A stretch of 64,000 nucleotides of DNA from Roseibium sediminicola (lineage in GTDB: Bacteria; Pseudomonadota; Alphaproteobacteria; Rhizobiales; Stappiaceae): positions 179,393-243,392 of the forward strand of contig NZ_JALNMJ010000009.1 in NCBI RefSeq assembly GCF_023156505.1, in the 5' to 3' direction. Shown one piece after another: positions 17,254 through 28,200 of this stretch (positions are counted from its first letter, which is position 1; each line of letters starts with the position of its first letter). A program made the translations under genes and the position numbers. Below the pieces are notes generated by a model. That model was not told the DNA's origin. It saw nothing but the letters and a program-made list of their open reading frames with translations, and made no database searches.

Positions 17254-19764
17254 ATGCCGAAAGGCAGCAGGAACGGCGCGCGGCCACGCGCGACGTGGCG
17301 AGAATGGAGTCTGAAATCGGTCAAGCTGAGCGGAACCGCGCTTGCAGGCACAAGCCTGTTCGCTGGTCCGGCGGCGGCCGATATGCTCGCCGACACGACC
17401 GCTGCCATCTCTCCCGATAGCATGATTCTTTTTGGCGCGTTAGGCGGCATGTGCGCCTTCGCGATCACCGCCGCCATCGCGCTTGTCCGTCACCGCAAGC
17501 AGGCCGCCCAGTTGACCAGCGCGCTGGAAAAGGAAAAGGGCGACCTGAAGTTCCGTGTCGACCGCCTCGAAGCCATGCTCAACACCGATGAGCAGCGGGT
17601 GATCGTATGGACGGGCAACGGCGCCATGCCGCAGATCTGGGGTGTCTTGCCGGAAAAATCCGGTGTGCCGCGCCCGCCGGCGCAGCTGCTGGCCTTCGGC
17701 AGCTGGCTGACCGCCAAATGCGCCGGCGACCTGGAACGCCATCTGGACATGCTGTTCCGCACCGGCGAAGCCTTCACCACCACCTTGAAGACCCGCACCG
17801 GCAGCTATGTGGAAGCGCTTGGCCGCACCACCGGTGGCGCGGTTGTCCTGCGCCTGCGCGACCTGACGGGCGAACGCCAGATGCAGGCAGAGCTTGCCGC
17901 TCGCAACGCCAAGATATCCGGCGAGCTGCATATGCTGCACGCCCTGCTTGATGCCATGCCGGCACCTGCCTGGCAGCGGGACGCGGAAGGCAACCTGATC
18001 TGGGCCAACCAGGCCTATGCCGAGGCGGTCGACATGCCCGATGCCGAAACCGCGATCAGGGATGGCGCCGCCTTCCTCGATGCGGCTGCGCGCACCGCCA
18101 TGGCCGTGCAGCGCACAGAGGATGGCTGTTTCAACGCCCGCATTCCGATTGTCGCCTCCGGAGAGCGCTGCGTGTTCGAGGTCACTGATGTCAATGCCAA
18201 TGTCGGTGGGGCCGGCATTGCCGTGGACATCAGCGAACTGGAACAGGCCAAGAAGGAACTCGGCCGGGCCGAGGATTTCCATGGCCGCACGCTCGACCAG
18301 CTGGCCGCGGCGGTCGCCATCTACAGCGCCGACCGCAAGCTGCAATTCTACAATGCCGCCTTCCGTCAGCTCTGGGATCTCGATCCGGCCTTCCTGGAAA
18401 GCCGCCCGGAAGACAGTGCGGTGCTCGACGCTTTGCGTGCCGCGCGCAAGATTCCGGAACAGGCCGATTATCGCGGCTGGCGCAACAAGATGCTGGACAG
18501 CTATCAGTCGGTCGAGGCCAGAGAGAGCTGGTGGCACCTGCCGGACGGCCGCACGCTGCGCGTCATCGCCAATCCGCATCCGCAGGGCGGCGTCACCTAT
18601 ATCTACGAGAACGTCACCGAGCAGCTCGATCTGGAAAGCCGTTACAACGCGCTGACCCGGGTGCAGGGCGAAACGCTCGACAATCTGTCGGAAGCCGTCG
18701 CCGTGTTCGGCTCGGACGGCCGTCTGCGCCTGTGGAACCCGGCCTTCGGCCGCATCTGGGGGCTCGAAGAGGATCAACTCTCCGAGCTGCCACATGTCAA
18801 GGAAGTGGTCTCGGCCTGCACGCTCAGCGATCTGGAGCGGGACGCCTGGGAACAGCTCGCCGGTAACGTCACTGGCCTCGTCGACAACCGCACCCAGAAG
18901 GTCAGCCGGCTGGAACGGCACAATGGCGACGTGCTCGACTATGCCACGGTGCCGCTGCCTGACGGTGGAACGCTGGTGACCTTTGTCGACGTCACCGACA
19001 GCGTCAACGTGGAACGTGCTCTTCTGGAGAAGAACGAGGCACTGGAGCAGGCCGACCAGATCAAGAACGCCTTCATCCAGCACGTCTCCTACGAGCTGCG
19101 CTCGCCGCTGACCAACATCATCGGCTTCGCCCAGTTGCTGGCCGATCCGAAATTTGGTGAGCTTTCCGACAAGCAGAGCGAATATGCCGACTACATCCAG
19201 TCGTCCTCTTCCGCGCTTCTGGCGATCATCAACGACATTCTCGATCTGGCGACGCTCGATGCCGGCATCATGGAACTCGATCTGGGCGAAGTCGATGTCG
19301 CCGCCACGGTCGAGGCCGCTGTTGAGGGCTTGAAGGATAGGCTTGCCGAAACCCGCATCAATCTGCGCACCCATGTGCCGGACGACATCGGCATGATGAT
19401 TGCCGACGAAAAGCGTCTGCGCCAGGTTTTGTTTAACCTGATTTCCAACGCCGTCCGGTATTCGGAAGCCGAAGGTGTCGTCGATGTCAGCTGCAGCCGC
19501 AAGGATGGCAGCGTGACCTTTGTCGTGAAGGATCATGGCTACGGCATCCCGGCGGAAATTCTGACCCAGGTCTTCAACCGTTTTGTCGGCCATGACACCG
19601 GCACCCGCCGCCAGGGCGCGGGCCTTGGCCTTGCCATCGTCAAGAGCTTTGTCGAGCTTCATGGCGGCACGGTCGACATCCAGTCGTCGGAAGGCACCGG
19701 CACCACCGTGACCTGCACTTTCCCGGCCCGGCCCGAGCTGGCGGACACCGCCGCGGCGGAATAG
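17254..19764 (+). CDS. divL: DivL-like PAS kinase with Tyr at the phosphoacceptor position
   Basis: 836 residues. A signal-like N-terminus and one transmembrane helix (about residues 50-72) are followed by three PAS-type domains (about 230-330, 345-455, 468-590), a dimerisation domain and an intact ATPase domain (NLISNAVRYSE, DHGYGIP, GAGLGLAI). The H-box reads HVSYELRSPLTNIIGF: Tyr613 stands where kinases have the phosphorylated His, the hallmark of Caulobacter DivL. DivL acts as a pseudokinase that receives DivK state and controls CckA and hence CtrA. The position directly upstream of tsaE (8 bp) is also the conserved alphaproteobacterial order. Confidence 0.92.
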   Translation: MPKGSRNGARPRATWREWSLKSVKLSGTALAGTSLFAGPAAADMLADTTAAISPDSMILFGALGGMCAFAITAAIALVRHRKQAAQLTSALEKEKGDLKFRVDRLEAMLNTDEQRVIVWTGNGAMPQIWGVLPEKSGVPRPPAQLLAFGSWLTAKCAGDLERHLDMLFRTGEAFTTTLKTRTGSYVEALGRTTGGAVVLRLRDLTGERQMQAELAARNAKISGELHMLHALLDAMPAPAWQRDAEGNLIWANQAYAEAVDMPDAETAIRDGAAFLDAAARTAMAVQRTEDGCFNARIPIVASGERCVFEVTDVNANVGGAGIAVDISELEQAKKELGRAEDFHGRTLDQLAAAVAIYSADRKLQFYNAAFRQLWDLDPAFLESRPEDSAVLDALRAARKIPEQADYRGWRNKMLDSYQSVEARESWWHLPDGRTLRVIANPHPQGGVTYIYENVTEQLDLESRYNALTRVQGETLDNLSEAVAVFGSDGRLRLWNPAFGRIWGLEEDQLSELPHVKEVVSACTLSDLERDAWEQLAGNVTGLVDNRTQKVSRLERHNGDVLDYATVPLPDGGTLVTFVDVTDSVNVERALLEKNEALEQADQIKNAFIQHVSYELRSPLTNIIGFAQLLADPKFGELSDKQSEYADYIQSSSSALLAIINDILDLATLDAGIMELDLGEVDVAATVEAAVEGLKDRLAETRINLRTHVPDDIGMMIADEKRLRQVLFNLISNAVRYSEAEGVVDVSCSRKDGSVTFVVKDHGYGIPAEILTQVFNRFVGHDTGTRRQGAGLGLAIVKSFVELHGGTVDIQSSEGTGTTVTCTFPARPELADTAAAE

Positions 19765-19772
19765 GGTGCCGG

Positions 19773-21299
19773 ATGGCAGACCACGACCTGAGGCACTTGC
19801 CGTCATCTTTCCTGGAACTCGATCTTGCCGACGAGGCGGCGACCCGTCTCCTGGCCAACGACATTGCGATGGCACTCAGGCCCCGCGATACCGTGTGCCT
19901 GTCCGGTGACCTTGGCGCCGGAAAGTCGACCTTCACCCGGGCTCTGCTGCGGGCCTTTGCAGGCGATCCGGATCTGGAAGTGCCGAGCCCGACCTTCACC
20001 CTGGTCCAGACCTATGCCTTCGACCGGTTCGACCTGTCGCATTTCGATCTCTACCGGCTGGAAGAGCCGGAGGAGATCGAGGAGCTTGGACTGGACGATC
20101 TGCTGGAGACGGGCGCAGCGCTGATCGAATGGCCGGAAAAGGCGGAGGAGCTGCTGCCTTCCGGGGCACTCTGGATCCAGATTTCACAGCCATCGGACAA
20201 CGCCGACAGGCGCCGTTTCCGGTTTTTCTCCGACGAAGCCGCCTGGCAGGACAGGATCAATCAGACGCTCGCGGCGCGCGCCTTCTTGCGCTCGGCGAAC
20301 CGGGCTGCGGCGGAGCGCCAGTTTCTCGCGGGCGACGCCTCCCTGCGCGGCTTCGAGACCATCGCCGGCGGAGACGCGACGGCGGTCTTGATGCTGTGGC
20401 CCTTCCAGGGCGACAGGGTGCCGTCCGCCGTTCGCGCCTATATGCAAAGCGTGCATCTGGCCCGGGATTGCCGGGCCGTTGCCGCGATCGGATCGGAACT
20501 GCGCAGACACGGGTTCCAGGCACCGGAGATTTATGCCGCCGATCTCGAAGCAGGCTATGTGCTGTCGCAGGACCTGGGGGCCGAGACCATCGTTGCAGGC
20601 GGCAAGCCTGTGCCCGAGCGCTACCATGTCGCCGTGGACATCCTGGCCAGGATGCATGGTCAAGCCTGGCCGGACAGCGTGCCTGTTTCCGATGGCACCA
20701 TTTATCAGGTCTCGCCTTATTCGCATGAGGCGCTGGTCGCCGAAGCGTCTCTCTTCACCCAGTGGCATGTGCCCCATGTTACCGGCGCTCCGCTGGACAA
20801 GGCCGCGCAGAAGACGTTTGAGACTTTGTGGCATCGCGCGCTCGAAGCGATCGCGGATGCGCAATCCGGCTGGGTGCTGCGTGACTTTCATTCGCCCAAT
20901 CTGCTCTGGCAGGAAGGGGCTGCTGGTACTGACCGGATCGGCCTGATCGATTTTCAGGACACCGTGATCGGACCCGTCGCCTATGACGTTGCTTCGCTGC
21001 TACTGGACGCCCGCACGGACATCTCCGAAGCCCTGGAATCGGAGCTCTTCGATGCTTATGTCTCGGCGAGGAAAAAACAGTCTTCCAACTTCGACCAGGA
21101 GCGGTTTTCCGAGGCCTACGCGGTGATGGCGGCGCAGCGGATCACCAAGATCCTGGGGATCTTTGTCCGTCTGGCAAAGCGGGACGGTAAGCCGGCTTAT
21201 TTGAGCCATCTGCCGCGCATGCTAGGCTATCTCGACCGGGTGCTTGACAGGCCTGTCCTGTCGGATTTGAAAGACTGGTACGCACGCTTTCGGCCTTGA
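19773..21299 (+). CDS. Bifunctional TsaE ATPase / aminoglycoside-phosphotransferase-fold sugar kinase
   Basis: 508 residues formed by two enzymes. Residues about 1-150 are TsaE, the ATPase of the tRNA t6A37 machinery, with Walker A GDLGAGKSTFTRALL and the PSPTFTLVQTY and HFDLYRL segments. Residues about 165-508 are an APH-fold kinase with the catalytic-loop variant VLRDFHSPNLLW and the metal motif LIDFQDTVIGPVAYD. The next gene is a MurU-like nucleotidyltransferase, which suggests the kinase half is AmgK-like (anomeric MurNAc kinase of peptidoglycan recycling). The fusion is recurrent in related genomes as far as I know. The two activities have no obvious biochemical link. Confidence 0.92.
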   Translation: MADHDLRHLPSSFLELDLADEAATRLLANDIAMALRPRDTVCLSGDLGAGKSTFTRALLRAFAGDPDLEVPSPTFTLVQTYAFDRFDLSHFDLYRLEEPEEIEELGLDDLLETGAALIEWPEKAEELLPSGALWIQISQPSDNADRRRFRFFSDEAAWQDRINQTLAARAFLRSANRAAAERQFLAGDASLRGFETIAGGDATAVLMLWPFQGDRVPSAVRAYMQSVHLARDCRAVAAIGSELRRHGFQAPEIYAADLEAGYVLSQDLGAETIVAGGKPVPERYHVAVDILARMHGQAWPDSVPVSDGTIYQVSPYSHEALVAEASLFTQWHVPHVTGAPLDKAAQKTFETLWHRALEAIADAQSGWVLRDFHSPNLLWQEGAAGTDRIGLIDFQDTVIGPVAYDVASLLLDARTDISEALESELFDAYVSARKKQSSNFDQERFSEAYAVMAAQRITKILGIFVRLAKRDGKPAYLSHLPRMLGYLDRVLDRPVLSDLKDWYARFRP

Positions 21300-21340
21300 A
21301 ACCGGTATAGTCCGCCGAAGGCCACCAACTGAGAAAAACG

Positions 21341-22075
21341 ATGACACAATCGCGGTTTCGTCCTTCCAAAGCCATGATCCTTGCCGCCGGCATCGGCAAG
21401 CGCATGCGCCCGCTGACGGCGACCACGCCGAAACCGCTGATCGAAGTCAACGGCCAGGCCCTGATCGACCATGGTATGGATCGCCTGGCCGCGGCCAAGG
21501 TGAAGGCCTGCGTCGTCAACGTCCACTATCTGGCTGACCTTGTGGAAGTGCATGTCCGGCGCCGCTCGGATATGGACATCGTGGTCTCCGACGAGCGGGA
21601 CCAGCTGCTCGAAACCGGCGGCGGCATCAAGAAGGCCCTGCCTCTTTTGGGCGACGAACCGTTTTTCCAGCTGAATGCGGACACTTGCTATTGGGTGGAA
21701 GGCGTCAAGCCGAACCTGGAGCACATGATCGACGCCTGGGACGACAGCCGCATGGATGCCCTGCTGCTGATTGCCGAGACGGTCAAAGCAATCGGCTATG
21801 CCGGGCGCGGCGATTTCGACATGGCCCGCGACGGTTCGCTGACCCGGCGGCCGGAAAAGGGCGTCACGCCCTTTGCCTACGCGGGCGCCGCCATTCTCCA
21901 TCCGCGTCTCTTCGAGACCGCTCCGGACGGGCCGTTCTCGATGAACACCCTGTTTGACAAGGCGATCGAGAACGGACGCCTCTTCGGTGTGCAGATGGAG
22001 GGGCTCTGGCTGCATATCGGCACGCCTGATGCCATCCGCGCCGCCGAATACGCCGTGCGTGAGAGTGCTGCCTGA
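21341..22075 (+). CDS. murU: MurU-like sugar-1-phosphate nucleotidyltransferase
   Basis: 244 residues with the sugar-nucleotidyltransferase loop MILAAGIGKRMRPLTATTPKPL, the base-binding ETGGGIKKAL segment, a Mg-site FFQLNADTC, and the C-terminal WLHIGTPDAIRAAE. By family it transfers UMP (or another NMP) to a sugar-1-phosphate. Next to an AmgK-like kinase it most likely makes UDP-MurNAc from MurNAc-1-P in the cell-wall recycling bypass. The nucleotide and sugar preference cannot be seen directly. It starts 41 bp after the TsaE fusion and ends 2 bp before addB. Confidence 0.85.
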   Translation: MTQSRFRPSKAMILAAGIGKRMRPLTATTPKPLIEVNGQALIDHGMDRLAAAKVKACVVNVHYLADLVEVHVRRRSDMDIVVSDERDQLLETGGGIKKALPLLGDEPFFQLNADTCYWVEGVKPNLEHMIDAWDDSRMDALLLIAETVKAIGYAGRGDFDMARDGSLTRRPEKGVTPFAYAGAAILHPRLFETAPDGPFSMNTLFDKAIENGRLFGVQMEGLWLHIGTPDAIRAAEYAVRESAA

Positions 22076-22077
22076 GA

Positions 22078-25000
22078 ATGGCGGACACAACACGTCTCTG
22101 GTCTGTTCCACCGTCCGTTCCGTTTCTGAAAACCCTGGTCGACACGCTGGTCGACGGCACGCTCGTGCCGGGCTTCCGTCCGCTGGACGATCCGCTGCTT
22201 CTGGCGGATGCCACGCTTTACCTGCCGACCCGCCGCGCCGCGCGCCTGCTGCCTGAGCTGTTCCAACAGCGCTTCGGCGGCCGGCCGGTCCTGCTGCCGG
22301 CGATCCGGCCGGTCGGTGACGCGGACGAGGATCTGCAAAGCCTGACGGGAAATGCGGATCTGGAACCGCTTCCCCCCGCAATGCCGCTACTTGAACGGCA
22401 TCTTGCCATGACCCGGCTGGTCAAGGCCTGGAAGGGCATGCTGCGCCGTGAAGCACTCAGCCTCCGCTCCGACGAGCCGCTCGGCCTGCCGGCCTCGACG
22501 GCCGATGCCGCTTGGCTTGCCGGCGACCTGCTGACCTTGATGGACGAGGTCGAAACGGAAGAGGCCGACTGGACGGAACTCTCCGGCCTGGTGCCGGATG
22601 ACTATGCCCGCTACTGGCAGATCACGCTCGACTTCCTTCAGATCGTGCGCGAGGCGTGGCCGGCGCATCTCGCCGAGCGCGGCCAGATGGACCCGAAAGC
22701 CCGCCGCTCTGCGCTGATCCGGCGTGAAGCGCAGCGACTCAGAGAAACGCCGCAGCGTGGCCCCGTGATTGTCGCCGGTGTCACTGGCTCGGTTCCGGCA
22801 ACGGCGGAACTCCTGAAAGTGGTCGCCGGCCTTGATAAGAGCGCCATCGTGCTGCCCGGGCTCGACCGGTTCATGGACGAGCGGTCCTGGTCGGTGCTCG
22901 GCCAGCGCGGGATAGCGGTCCGGACGGCAGGCAAACCCAAAGAGATGACGCTGCCGTCCCACCCGCAATATTCGCTGAAGCAGCTTCTGGACCGGCTGGG
23001 CGTCAGACGGGACGACGTGCGCGCGCTCGGCGCGGCGCCGGATCCGGCTTTGCTCCTGCGCGAGGAACTGGTCTCCGAGGCGCTGCGCCCCGCCGAGACC
23101 TCCGACGGCTGGACCGGCTTTCTGGATCGACGCCCGGAAGGCGAGCGGGCCCAGGCGCTTGAGACCGTCGCCATCATGACGGCGCGCAACGAGGCTGACG
23201 AAGCGCTCAGCGTTGCCATTGCCCTGCGCGAAGCGATCGACCTGGGTGAAACTGCCGCGCTGGTCTCCGCCGACCGGATGCTGACGAGAAGGGTGGCGGC
23301 GGAACTCGCCCGCTGGTCGATCCAGGTGGATGACAGCGCAGGCCGGCCGCTCGACCAGACCGCACCCGCCATTCTCGCAATCCTGGCGGCCAAGCTGGCC
23401 TTGAACGGCTGCGAGCCGATCGATTTGCTGGCGCTTTTGAAACACCCGCTGACCCGGCTCGGCCTGCCGGTCAAGGATATTCGTTCGGCGGCGCGGGCAC
23501 TGGAACGCGGTGTCATTCGCGGACCCCGCGCGCGCGCAGGAACGGCCGGCCTGAAACAGGCGGTATCCGCCAGCCGGGAAGCTGCCGAGACGGCCCATAC
23601 GCCGCGCTGGAAAAAGATCCACGAGGCCGACTGGGACGTGATCGCAAACCTGGCCGACCGGCTGGCAACGGCACTGGCCCCGCTGGAAGAACTGGCTGAG
23701 GCGAATGAACCCGTGGATCTGATCGACCTGGCCCGGCGCCTCGTCGAGGTGATCGAGGCGGTCGCGGTCGACGATGCCGGGTCTGTCGCGGAGCTTTACG
23801 CGGCCGAGGCTGGCGAGGCGCTGGCGCAGTTCCTGACCGGCCTCCTTGAAGCCGGTTCCAGTGGTCTTGAGATTCCGCCGGGCGAATGGCCGTCCGTGCT
23901 GCCGGCGCTGATGGCGGGCCAGGCGGTGCGCCGCCGACTGCCGGGTGACACCAGGGTGCAGATCCTCGGACCGATGGAAGCCCGTCTGCAAAGCTTCGAC
24001 TTCATGATCCTGGGCGGTCTCAACGAAGGCGTCTGGCCGCAGCGCACACGCAACGATCCCTGGCTGAACCGGCCGATGAAGCGGGACATGGGCCTGGAGC
24101 CGCCCGAGCGCCGTCTTGGCGCCGCGGCCCATGATTTTGCGCAAGGTCTTGGCGCGAAGCGGGTGCTGCTGTCACGCGCCGCCCGGTCCGATGGCGCCCC
24201 GACGGTCGCTTCCCGCTGGCTGCAGCGGCTGACGACACTGGCCGGTCCGGATCTCACAAAAGAACTGGAAAAACGTGGTGCGGTCTATTCCGCCTATGCT
24301 GCCCGTCTCGACCGTTCCGACGGACCGGTCCGGCCCGCGAGACGCCCGGATCCGAAACCGCCGCTCGCGTCCCGCCCGGCCTCCTTGTCGATCACCGAGA
24401 TCGAGCGCCTGATCCGCGATCCCTACGCGATCTATGCCCGCCATGTGCTCGAGCTGCAGCCGGTCGATCCGATTGGTGGCGAACCGGGCGCCGCCGACAA
24501 GGGCAATCTCGTTCACGATGCCCTGGCGAGGTTCCTGATGACCTGGACCGGACCGTTTGACGACAGCGCGGTCGAGGCCCTGATCGGGATCGGTGAGGAA
24601 CTGTTCGAACCGCTGGATGCCTTTCCTGCGATCCGGGCCCTGTGGTGGCCGCGTTTCCAGAAAATTGCCGCCGGTTTTGTAGCCTATGAGTCGAGGCGCT
24701 CGAAATCGGTGTCCGAGCGATTCCTGGAGATCGGCGGCGGCGTCGCCCTTGCCTTGCCTGGCTTCGACTTCCGTTTGCGCGGCCGCGCCGACCGGATCGA
24801 TCTCCTGGAAGGCGGCGGCCTGTCGGTGATCGACTACAAGACCGGCCAGGTGCCTTCACAAAAACAGGTCGATGCCCTGCTGTCGCCGCAGCTGCCGCTG
24901 GAAGCGGCCATGATCAAGCGCTTCGGCTTCAAGAACGTGCCGGCGGACATTTCCGTCACCGAGCTGCTTTACCTGCAGCTGAAAGGGGGCACGGAGCCCG

Positions 25001-25215
25001 TCATCGAAGCTGTGCGCAACCCCAAGGACACGGCACTGGAAGACCTGATCGAGGATTCCTGGACCCGTCTCGAACAGTTGATCGCGCATTATGCAAAGGA
25101 AGAGACCGGCTATCTGTCGCGGGCGCGGGTCATGCGCGAACGGCAGATGGACGGCGACTATGATCATCTGGCACGGACCCAGGAATGGGCGCTCGGGTCG
25201 GAGGACAGCGCATGA
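22078..25215 (+). CDS. addB: Double-strand-break repair protein AddB (alphaproteobacterial type)
   Basis: 1045 residues. The N-terminal half is a degenerate helicase-like region (TLYLPTRRAARLLPE, VIVAGVTGSVPATAELL), followed by FMILGGLNEGVWP typical of AddB. The C-terminus is a PD-(D/E)XK nuclease with LSVIDYKTGQVPSQKQ. With AddA it forms the Chi-responsive helicase-nuclease that resects DNA ends for RecA. It overlaps addA by 4 bp. Confidence 0.93.
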   Translation: MADTTRLWSVPPSVPFLKTLVDTLVDGTLVPGFRPLDDPLLLADATLYLPTRRAARLLPELFQQRFGGRPVLLPAIRPVGDADEDLQSLTGNADLEPLPPAMPLLERHLAMTRLVKAWKGMLRREALSLRSDEPLGLPASTADAAWLAGDLLTLMDEVETEEADWTELSGLVPDDYARYWQITLDFLQIVREAWPAHLAERGQMDPKARRSALIRREAQRLRETPQRGPVIVAGVTGSVPATAELLKVVAGLDKSAIVLPGLDRFMDERSWSVLGQRGIAVRTAGKPKEMTLPSHPQYSLKQLLDRLGVRRDDVRALGAAPDPALLLREELVSEALRPAETSDGWTGFLDRRPEGERAQALETVAIMTARNEADEALSVAIALREAIDLGETAALVSADRMLTRRVAAELARWSIQVDDSAGRPLDQTAPAILAILAAKLALNGCEPIDLLALLKHPLTRLGLPVKDIRSAARALERGVIRGPRARAGTAGLKQAVSASREAAETAHTPRWKKIHEADWDVIANLADRLATALAPLEELAEANEPVDLIDLARRLVEVIEAVAVDDAGSVAELYAAEAGEALAQFLTGLLEAGSSGLEIPPGEWPSVLPALMAGQAVRRRLPGDTRVQILGPMEARLQSFDFMILGGLNEGVWPQRTRNDPWLNRPMKRDMGLEPPERRLGAAAHDFAQGLGAKRVLLSRAARSDGAPTVASRWLQRLTTLAGPDLTKELEKRGAVYSAYAARLDRSDGPVRPARRPDPKPPLASRPASLSITEIERLIRDPYAIYARHVLELQPVDPIGGEPGAADKGNLVHDALARFLMTWTGPFDDSAVEALIGIGEELFEPLDAFPAIRALWWPRFQKIAAGFVAYESRRSKSVSERFLEIGGGVALALPGFDFRLRGRADRIDLLEGGGLSVIDYKTGQVPSQKQVDALLSPQLPLEAAMIKRFGFKNVPADISVTELLYLQLKGGTEPVIEAVRNPKDTALEDLIEDSWTRLEQLIAHYAKEETGYLSRARVMRERQMDGDYDHLARTQEWALGSEDSA

Positions 25216-28200
25216 GCGGCTTCCAGATCCCCCTTCTGACGCGCGAGCGCCAGGACCTCGCCTCGCGCCCTCGTGCCTCCGCCTGGGTGAGCGCCAATGC
25301 CGGTTCGGGCAAGACCTTCGTTCTGTCGCGCCGGGTCGTGCGCCTGTTGCTCGACGGCACCGATCCGTCGCGCATCCTCGCGCTCACCTTCACCAAAGCG
25401 GCGGCTGCGGAAATGGCCACCCGCGTCTTCCGCATTCTTGGCGACTGGGTGACCAAGGACGACGAAGCGCTCACGAAAGAGCTGCAGGACATCGAAGGCC
25501 GCAGGCCCGATGCCGCACGCCTCGCCATGGCCCGGCGCCTGTTCGCCCGGGCGCTGGAAACGCCGGGCGGGCTGAAGATCCAGACCATCCACGGCTTCTG
25601 CGAAGCGCTGCTGCACCAGTTCCCGCTGGAGGCCAATGTCGCCGGCCATTTCGCCGTGCTGGACGACCGGGTGGCGGCCGAGCTGATGGCTGAATCCCGC
25701 GCCACCGTACTCCATGCCGCTGAGACCGATCCGGGCAGTGCCTATGGCCATGCGCTCGCCTCGGTGATCGAGCTGATGAGCGATGGCGGCGCGCAAAAGG
25801 CGCTCGACGAGCTGATCCAGAATCGCGATGCCTTCCGCCGCTGGACCAATGATGCCGACGGGCTGGACGCCGCCCTTGGCGAACTCGCCGGCCTGCTCGA
25901 CGTCGATCCGTCCGAGCGGCTGTCGGGCTTCGATCTGCGCTTCAAGGCGGAGTGTCCGCTCGATCTCAACGCCTGCCGCGCCTATGCCGAAGCCCTGAAC
26001 CTTGGCGCCAAGACCGACCAGGCACGGGCGGGGGCGTTGGTCGACGCGGCTGCCTTGAGCGACCCGGCGGCCTTCCGGGAAGCCTGGCTGACAATCTTCC
26101 TGACCGCGAAGCTGGAACCGCGCAAGGCACTTGCCACAAAGAAGATCGCCGCCGATTTCCCGCAGATGGTCGAGGCCCTGGAAGCCGAACAGGCGCGCCT
26201 GCTGGACCTTCTGGATGCCCGCCGCAAGGTCGCGACCTATGAAGGTACCGCCGCGCTGCTGCGCCTCGCCGATGCGGTCATCCGCCACTATGAGCGCGCC
26301 AAGACTGCGCGCGGTTACCTTGATTTCGAGGATCTGGTGGTCAAGACCGCGACGCTGCTGCAGAAGTCCGACGCCGCGCTTTGGGTGCAATACAAGCTCG
26401 ATCAGGGGCTGGACCATATTCTCGTCGACGAAGCCCAGGACACCAGCCCGCGCCAGTGGGATGTGGTGACCGCATTGGCGGCGGAATTCTTCACCGGCGA
26501 GGGCGCGCATGAGCGGGTGCGCACCCTGTTTGCGGTCGGCGACGAGAAGCAGTCGATCTATTCGTTTCAGGGTGCCGTGCCGGCCTATTTCGATGCCATG
26601 CGCAGGACCTTCGAACAAAGGGCCGGCGAAGCGGACCGGGAATTCCATTCGGTCAATCTGCAGCTCTCCTTCCGCTCCACGCCCGATGTGCTCGGTGCCG
26701 TTGACCGGGTGTTTCAGGATGCCGGCGCCCACAAGGGGCTTTCCCAGGAGGTGAAGGCGCCGGTGCATGAGGCGATCCGCCGGGACCCGGGCATCGTCGA
26801 TCTGTGGCCGCTGGAAGCCGAGGCCGAGATCGAGGAGCCGGACGACTGGCGCGAACCGATCGACCATGTCGGCACGGGCAGTCCGATGCTGAAGGTGGCC
26901 AAGCGGATCGCCGCGGAAATCGCGGACTGGATGCGCGACGGCACGGCCGATCCGGGCGACGTCATGATCCTGGTGCGCAAGCGTGGTCCCTTTGTGGAAG
27001 CGCTTAACCGGGAACTGAAGGAGCTCGACATTCCGGCGGCCGGCAGCGACCGGCTGGTCCTGACCGACCATGTCGCGGTCAAGGACCTTGCCGCGCTCGG
27101 CCGGTTCCTGCTGTTGCCGGAAGACGACCTGTCGCTCGCCTGTGTGCTGAAGAGTCCGCTCTTTGGTCTCACCGATGACGATCTCTTCGACATTGCCCGC
27201 GAGACGCCGGAGAAGATTCGCCCGGGCACGCTGTGGCAGATGCTGGTCAAACGGTCCGAGGCCTCGGAGCTCTGGCGGGGCGTCCGCGCAAAGCTGGAAG
27301 ACTGGCGCTCCCGCGCCGACTTCGTGCCGCCTTACGAATTCTATGCCCGGCTGCTCGGGGCCGACGGCGGCCGCCGCGCTTTCCGAGCCCGGCTCGGCGT
27401 TGAGGTCGATGACGTTCTGGACGAGTTCCTGGCGCTGACGATTGCCTATGAACAGGCGGGCACGCCGGGCCTGGAAGGTTTTCTTGCCTGGATGGCGGCG
27501 GCTCCCACCGAGATCAAGCGCGAGCTGACCAACACCAAGGGCATGGTCCGGATCATGACCGTGCACGGTTCCAAGGGGCTGGAAGCGCGCATCGTGATCC
27601 TGGTCGATCCGGGCGCGCCACCGGTCAGTGCCATCCACGATCCGGCCTTCCTGCCGCATCCGCGCCTGGACAACGATCTGCTGCCGCCGGCGCTGGTCTG
27701 GCTGCCGCCCAAGGCCGACCGCATGCCCTGGCACGACGACACGGTGTCCGAGCTGCGCGCGGCGCAGGAAGAGGAATACCGGCGGCTGCTCTATGTTGCC
27801 CTGACCCGGGCAGAGGACCGGCTGGTGGTCTGCGGCTGGGAGCCGAAACGCGGCGCGCATGAGGACTGCTGGTATTCGATGGTCTCCCGAGCCCTGAAAC
27901 CGGAAGCGCGCGAGCTGACCCGCCCGGACGGCACGATTACCGCCTGGCGCTGGCAGAAGGACCCGAAAGGTGCCGGGGTCTCCGCACCCGAGGCGGCCCA
28001 TGCCGCGGAAACCGTCGAAAAGGACACGGTCTCTCTGCCGGCCTGGCTGTCCGCGCCGGTAAGGCCACTCCGCAAGAAAAAGCGGCTGCAACCGTCAAAG
28101 GCTTTCGAGGCCATGGAGGAAAAGGACGGCATTGAGCCGGTGCCCGCGGTGTCGCGCCTCCAGGCGGGCCGGGACCCGGCCTCCTGGCCGCTGGAACGCG

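Noticed and set aside
17440..19875. An 811-codon open frame antisense to divL
   Set aside because: Opposite-strand shadow with no domain or RBS; DivL on the plus strand has all kinase motifs.
25164..28091. A 975-codon open frame antisense to addA
   Set aside because: Shadow of a GC-rich gene: no RBS, no recognisable domain, and the plus-strand AddA motifs are intact across the whole span.
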